A stretch of DNA of 23,380 nucleotides from contig CAWIUN010000030.1 in the NCBI GenBank assembly GCA_963839285.1, forward strand, positions 1 to 23,380. The letters are read 5' to 3'. This document shows, one piece after another, positions 19,357 to 23,380 of the stretch. The first letter of the stretch is position 1. Each line of letters opens with the position of its first letter. The stretch is from DASSSQ01 sp963839285. Lineage in GTDB: Bacteria > Actinomycetota > Thermoleophilia > Gaiellales > Gaiellaceae. Position numbers and translations under genes: made by a program. Below the pieces are notes generated by a model. It saw only the letters and a program-made list of their open reading frames with translations, was not told the origin of the DNA and searched no databases.

Positions 19357-20060
19357 TGGCGATCGACGAACGCCACATCCTCGAGGACCTCGACGACAGC
19401 GAGGCGTCGGCGGAGGCGATCCGGCAGGAGTTCCACGAGGGCTTCCGCCAGGTCGCGCGGATCCCGCGGCCCGCGGTGGCGCTGTTCGGCTCGGCGCGGG
19501 TCGAGGCGGGCCATCCCGCCTACGAGGCGGCGCGCGCGGTCGGCCGCGGCTTCGCCGGGGCCGGCTGGTCGGTGATCACCGGCGGCGGCGGCGGCGTCAT
19601 GGAGGGCGGCAACCGCGGCGCGCGCGAGGGCGGCGGCGTCTCGGTCGGCTTCAACATCGAGCTGCCGCACGAGCAGGCGCCGAACCGCTACTGCGACATC
19701 TCCTACACCTTCCGCCACTTCTACGCGCGCAAGGTCTGCTTCGTGAAGCCGTCGACCGGCTTCGTGATCTTCCCCGGCGGCTTCGGCACGCTCGACGAGC
19801 TCTACGAGTCGCTGACCCTGATCCAGACCGGCAAGGTGCTCGACTTCCCGGTCGTCCTCTTCGACACCGCGTACTGGACGGAGATGCTCGACTGGATCCG
19901 CCGGCGGGTGCTCGAGGAAGGGATGATCTCGCCCGAGGACGTGGCGCTGCTGCACACGACCGACTCGCCCGAGGAGGCCGTGGCGATCGTGCTCGACGGC
20001 TACGCGCACCACACCGCGCGCACCGGCGGGCCCGCGCCGGAGAAGGAGGACGCGCAGTAG
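19356..20060 (+). CDS. LOG-family nucleotide 5'-monophosphate phosphoribohydrolase-like
   Basis: A 234-residue protein of the LOG (LONELY GUY / TIGR00730) Rossmann family. Signature motifs are GGGGGVMEGGNRGA (substrate phosphate loop) and FPGGFGTLDELYE (PGGxGTxxE, catalytic). Characterised members release free base from cytokinin riboside monophosphates or, in bacteria, from AMP-like nucleotides such as PpnN substrates. An N-terminal extension of about 40 acidic residues precedes the core, as in many actinobacterial copies. It is cytosolic. The start overlaps the stop of the M50 gene by one base. A physiological link between the two is not known. Confidence 0.9.
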   Translation: MAIDERHILEDLDDSEASAEAIRQEFHEGFRQVARIPRPAVALFGSARVEAGHPAYEAARAVGRGFAGAGWSVITGGGGGVMEGGNRGAREGGGVSVGFNIELPHEQAPNRYCDISYTFRHFYARKVCFVKPSTGFVIFPGGFGTLDELYESLTLIQTGKVLDFPVVLFDTAYWTEMLDWIRRRVLEEGMISPEDVALLHTTDSPEEAVAIVLDGYAHHTARTGGPAPEKEDAQ

Positions 20061-20061
20061 C

Positions 20062-20100
20062 CCGCCCGGCCGGGCGGACGCTCACCGCCGCTCGCGGCGG
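20062..20100 (+). terminator. Tandem GC hairpins between the LOG gene and selA
   Basis: CCGCCCGGCCGGGCGG (20062-20077) is a perfect 16-bp palindrome right after the stop, followed by CCGCCG-CTCG-CGGCGG (20085-20100), a 6-bp stem with a tetraloop. There is no T-run; termination is inferred from place and stem strength. Confidence 0.4.
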
Positions 20101-20123
20101 CGCGGGTGTCCCGGCCGCAGCCG

Positions 20124-20129
20124 TAGACT
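20124..20129 (+). promoter_or_regulatory. -10 box TAGACT before selA
   Basis: TAGACT ends ten bases before the selA ATG, and no ribosome site is visible. It is a variant of the hexamer seen before other genes here, with a slightly longer gap. Confidence 0.4.
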
Positions 20130-20139
20130 CGTACCGCCG

Positions 20140-21463
20140 ATGAGGCTGCGCGACCTTCCCTCGGTGGACGAGCTCGCCCGCGACGAACGGCTCGCGACCG
20201 AGCCGCGCGCGCTCGTCGTCGAGGCCGCGCGGACGGTGCTCGAGCGGGCCCGCGAGCTGATCCGCGCGGGCGTCGAGCCGGGCGACCCCGCGCAGCTCGT
20301 GCTGGCAGAGCTGGCCGCGGCCCGGCGGCCGTCGCTGCGCCGGGCGCTGAACGCGACCGGCGTCGTCGTGCACACGAACCTCGGCCGCGCGCCGCTGCCG
20401 GCCGCGGCGCTCGAGCGGGTCCTGGAGGTGGGCGGCTCCTACTCGAACCTCGAGTACGACCTGGAGGCGGGCGCGCGCGGCTCGCGGCAGGTGCACGCGA
20501 CCGCGATCCTGCGGCGGCTGACCGGCGCCGAGGAGGCGCTCGTCGTCAACAACAACGCGGCGGCGGTGATGCTGGCGCTGGCGGCGCTCGCCGAGGGCCG
20601 CGAGGTGCTCGTCTCGCGCGGCGAGCTGATCGAGATCGGCGACGGCTTCCGGATCCCCGACGTGCTCGTGCGCTCGGGCGCGCGCCTGCGCGAGGTCGGG
20701 ACGACGAACCGCACGCGCGCCGCCGACTACGAGCGGGCGATCGGCCCCGAGACGGCGCTGCTCCTGCGCGTGCACCAGTCGAACTTCCGCGTCGTCGGCT
20801 TCACGGAGCTGCCGGGCCTCGGCGAGCTGGCGGCCGTCGCGCGCGCGGCCGGGCTGCCGCTCGTCGACGACCTCGGCTCGGGCGCGTTCGCGCCGTTCGA
20901 GGACGAGCCCTCCCCGCGGGAGAGCCTCGCCGCCGGCGCCGACCTCGTCTGCTTCTCCGGCGACAAGCTGCTCGGCGGGCCGCAGGCGGGCATCGTCGTC
21001 GGCCGCGCCGACCTCGTCGAGCGGCTGCGGCGCCACCCGCTGCAGCGGGCGCTGCGCGCCGACAAGCTGACCCTCGCCGCGCTCGAGGGGACGCTCGCGC
21101 TCTACCTCGACCCCGAGCGCGCCGCGCGCGAGATCCCGGTGCTCGCGCTGCTGCGGGAGCCCGCGGGCTCCGTCCGCGCCCGCGCCGAGCGGCTCGCGGA
21201 GCTCGTCGGCGGCCGAGGTCGAGGAGACCGTCGGCCGCGTCGGCGGGGGCGCGCTGCCGCTCGCGGAGCTGCCGAGCTTCGCCTGCGCGGTCGAGCAGGA
21301 GCTCGCCGCGCCGCTGCGGGCCCACGAGCCGCCGGTCGTCGGCGTCGTCCGCGAGGGCCGCCTGCTGCTCGACTGCCGCACGCTCCGCGACGACGAGCTC
21401 GTCGAGGTCGCCGCCGCCGTCGGCGCCGTTCGCGCGCGGGCCGAGCCGGGCGCGGGCGCCTGA
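20140..21463 (+). CDS. selA: SelA, L-seryl-tRNA(Sec) selenium transferase (one frame break)
   Basis: PLP enzyme converting Ser-tRNA(Sec) to selenocysteyl-tRNA(Sec) with selenophosphate. About 440 residues. Motifs: LRRALNATGVVVHTNLGRAPL, SNLEYDLEAGARGSR, VNNNAAAVMLAL, REVGTTNRT and LVDDLGSGAF. The PLP lysine is Lys276 in CFSGDKLLGGPQAGI. The N-terminal domain PSVDELARDERLA binds the tRNA. One frame break: CC 21213-21214 should be a single C, after which the C-terminal domain reads EVEETVGRVGGGALPLAELP and ends with TGA at 21461. It lies 60 nt before selB. Confidence 0.94.
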
Positions 21464-21511
21464 CCGCGGGAAGGCGGGCGAGCCGGCCGCCGCCGGCCCG
21501 GCCCCAGGCGG

Positions 21512-21517
21512 TAGAAC
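21512..21517 (+). promoter_or_regulatory. Possible -10 box TAGAAC before selB
   Basis: TAGAAC ends six bases before the selB ATG and no ribosome site is seen. selB may thus have its own leaderless transcript as well as read-through from selA. The last base departs from TANNNT. Confidence 0.3.
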
Positions 21518-21523
21518 AGCGGC

Positions 21524-23237
21524 ATGCCGCTGACCGTCGGCACCGCCGGCCACATCGACCACGGCAAGACCTGGCTCGTCCGGGCGCTGACCGGGAGGGA
21601 CACCGACCGGCTGCCCGAGGAGCAGGCCCGCGGGATCTCGATCGACCTCGGCTACGCGCCGCTCGAGCTCCCCGGCGGGCGCCGCCTCTCGCTCGTCGAC
21701 GTGCCCGGCCACGAGCGCTTCGTCCGCACGATGGTCGCCGGCGCGACCGGGATCGACGTCTTCCTGCTCGTGATCGACGCGGCGGAGGGCGCCCGGCCGC
21801 AGACGCTCGAGCACCTGCAGATCGTGCGGCTGCTCGGGATCCGGCACGGCGTCGTCGCGGTCACGAAGGCCGACACGGTCGACGCGGAGACGCTCGAGCT
21901 CGCGGTCGAGGAGGCGCGGGAGCTCGTGCCCGAGGCCGAGGTCGTGCCGGTCAGCGCCGCGACCGGGGACGGGCTCGACGAGCTGCGCGCCGCGCTCGCC
22001 CGCGCCGCGGACGCCGTCGAGCGCCGGGCCTCCACGGGCGGAACACGGCTCCACGTCGACCGCGTCTTCACGTTGCGCGGGATCGGCACCGTCGTCACCG
22101 GCACGCTCTGGGCGGGCTCGCTCGGCGCGGGCGACGAGCTCCTGGTCGAGCCGCGCGGCCTGCCCGTCCGCGTGCGCTCGGTGCAGGTGCACGACACGCC
22201 GGTCGAGCGGGCCGAGGCAGGGCAGCGCGTCGCCGTCAGCCTGCCCGGGATCGAGCGCTCGCAGCTCGAGCGCGGCGACGTCCTCGTCGAGCCCGGCTTC
22301 TACCCCGTCACCTACCGGCTCGACGTCCGACTCGAGCCGCTCGCGGAGATCCCCGCCGCCGTCACCGTCCACCTCGGCACGGCCGAGACCCCGGCCCGCG
22401 TCGCCCGCCGCGACTCGTACGCCCAGCTCCGGCTCGAGCGGCCGCTGCTCGCCGCCCGCGGCGACCGCGTCGTCCTCCGCACCGACGCGACCGTCGGCGG
22501 CGGCGCCGTGCTCGACCCGTCGCCGCCCCGCGGCCTCGACCTCGACCGCGTCCGCCTGCTCGACGGCGGCGACCCGGAGGCGATCGTCCGCGCGGTCGTC
22601 CACGCGCCCGTGACGGGCGCGGCGCTGCAGGCCCGCGGCCTGCTCGCGCCCGCCGAGCTCGCGCGCGGGCTCGCCGCCGTCGAGGCGGCGGGGACGACCA
22701 CTTCTTCGCCCGTGCCTGGCTGGACGAGCTGCGCGCGCGCGTCCGCGCCCGGCTCGCCGAGCAGGCGGAGCGCTCCCCGCTCGACCCGGGCGTGCCGCTC
22801 GCCGAGCTCCTGCCGCGCGGAGCCGTGGGCGCCGGCGGTCGCGGCCCGGCTCGAGGTCGAGCGCCGCGGCGCGAAGCTCTACCTGCCCGGCGCCGCCGCG
22901 TCGCTCGGCGACCGCGAGGAGGCCGCCCGCCGGCTCGAGGCGGAGCTCGCGGCCGGCGACGCCGTCAGGGTCGCCGACCGCGCGCTCGCGGCCTTCCTCG
23001 AGGAGCGGGGCCGGCTGCGCCGCGTCGGCGACGGCTTCGCCGTCTCGGCGGCGCTCTACGAGCGCGGCGTCGAGACCGTCCGCGGCCGAGGCGCCCGTCA
23101 CGCTCGCCCGCTTCCGCGACGCGATGGGCATCTCGCGCCGGACGGCCCAGCTCCTGCTCGAGCGCTTCGACGCCGACGGGCTGACGCGCCGCGTCGGCGA
23201 GGAGCGGGTGCTCCGCCGCGTCGGCCGCGGCGCCTGA
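21524..23237 (+). CDS. selB: SelB, selenocysteine-specific elongation factor (three frame breaks)
   Basis: GTPase that delivers selenocysteyl-tRNA to UGA codons marked by a SECIS hairpin. About 570 residues. G1 is GHIDHGKT (9-16), G3 DVPGHERF (59-66), G4 TKAD (114-117); switch I has the SelB-type RGISIDLGYAPL. Beta-barrel domains 2-3 follow (RVFTLRGIGTVVTGTLWAG). The C-terminal winged-helix part ends ISRRTAQLLLERFDADGLTRRVGEERVLRR, the SECIS-binding module. Breaks: GGGG 22690-22693 lacks one G, GG 22819-22820 has one extra, GG 23084-23085 has one extra. The stop is TGA at 23235. No selD, tRNA-Sec or selenoprotein gene is seen in the window. Confidence 0.93.
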
Positions 23238-23330
23238 ACCGCCGGGCCGCGACGGGCGAGCGGAGCGAGCACGTACCCGCACGGGCGGACCAAGACGACC
23301 CGGACCGCGCACGCCGCGCCTCGAGGAGCC

Positions 23331-23375
23331 GATCAGCTTGAATGGCCCCAGCTGGATCCCAGCAGGGAGCGGCAT
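23331..23375 (-). pseudogene. Possible stray N-terminus of a kinase-like gene
   Basis: The minus-strand start MPLPAGIQLGPFKLIGSS resembles the opening of bacterial serine/threonine kinases (M-x-LPxGxxLGPYxIxxxLGxGGMG). After these 18 residues the similarity stops: no glycine loop or kinase core follows, and the frame runs into the end of selB. It could be a truncated relic or chance. The upstream side is beyond the window. The rest of 23238-23380 shows no gene; in particular I could not fold a tRNA-Sec there. Confidence 0.2.
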
Positions 23376-23380
23376 GGGCC

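Noticed and set aside
23238..23380. tRNA-Sec (selC) after selB
   Set aside because: No 90-100 nt cloverleaf with a TCA anticodon and long extra arm could be built on either strand.

Overview
The window is a very GC-rich (roughly 73-75% by eye) bacterial chromosome segment with dense genes on both strands. The base composition, the actinobacterial/Gram-positive-type SOS box in front of lexA, many apparently leaderless genes with a TANNNT box 6-8 nt before the start codon, and the housekeeping content point to the phylum Actinomycetota. A deep-branching class such as Thermoleophilia is my best guess, but this is inference from style rather than from a marker search.

Layout. 12-375 (-) is RNase P RNA. 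514-1718 (-) holds lexA with a translationally coupled zinc-ribbon gene and an upstream small unknown gene; lexA has a well-formed promoter with an SOS box over the predicted start point. 1778-3994 (-) is an MMPL/RND-family exporter. 4133-4216 (-) is tRNA-Leu(GAG), followed on the + strand by the tldD-tldE protease pair (4261-7027). A hairpin separates tldE from the convergent secG / solute-binding-protein pair (8468-7116, -). A lone receiver-domain gene (8484-8855, -) is divergent from a 76-aa helical unknown (8895-9125, +). A GT4 glycosyltransferase (9061-10046, -) and a berberine-bridge-type flavin oxidase (10342-11706, -) are separated by a 171-bp near-palindromic, MITE-like repeat. 11781-16338 (-) reads as an operon: methylmalonyl-CoA-mutase large subunit, MOSC protein, DppC-like and DppB-like permeases. 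An ACT-domain malic enzyme (16448-17872, -) is divergent from a moaD-moaE fusion, an M50 metalloprotease and a LOG-family hydrolase (17954-20060, +). The window ends with selA and selB (20140-23237, +) and a possible stray start of a kinase-like gene on the - strand.

How it fits together. The genes are mainly housekeeping: SOS control, secretion, peptide turnover and uptake, propionate/C4 metabolism, molybdenum cofactor and selenocysteine synthesis. Molybdopterin plus selenocysteine suggests a Mo/Se enzyme such as a formate dehydrogenase elsewhere in the genome, but none is encoded here.

Quality warning. Ten conserved genes carry 17 single-base frame breaks (14 extra bases, 3 missing), nearly all one-base changes in short C or G runs, while protein similarity continues cleanly in the next frame. 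These look like sequencing or assembly errors, so the affected genes are annotated full length with each break located. I see no CRISPR array, phage or clearly new defence system. The most unusual items are the palindromic repeat that supplies the oxidase stop codon, the internal Gly-Gly of the MoaD-MoaE fusion, and the recurrent leaderless promoter signature.
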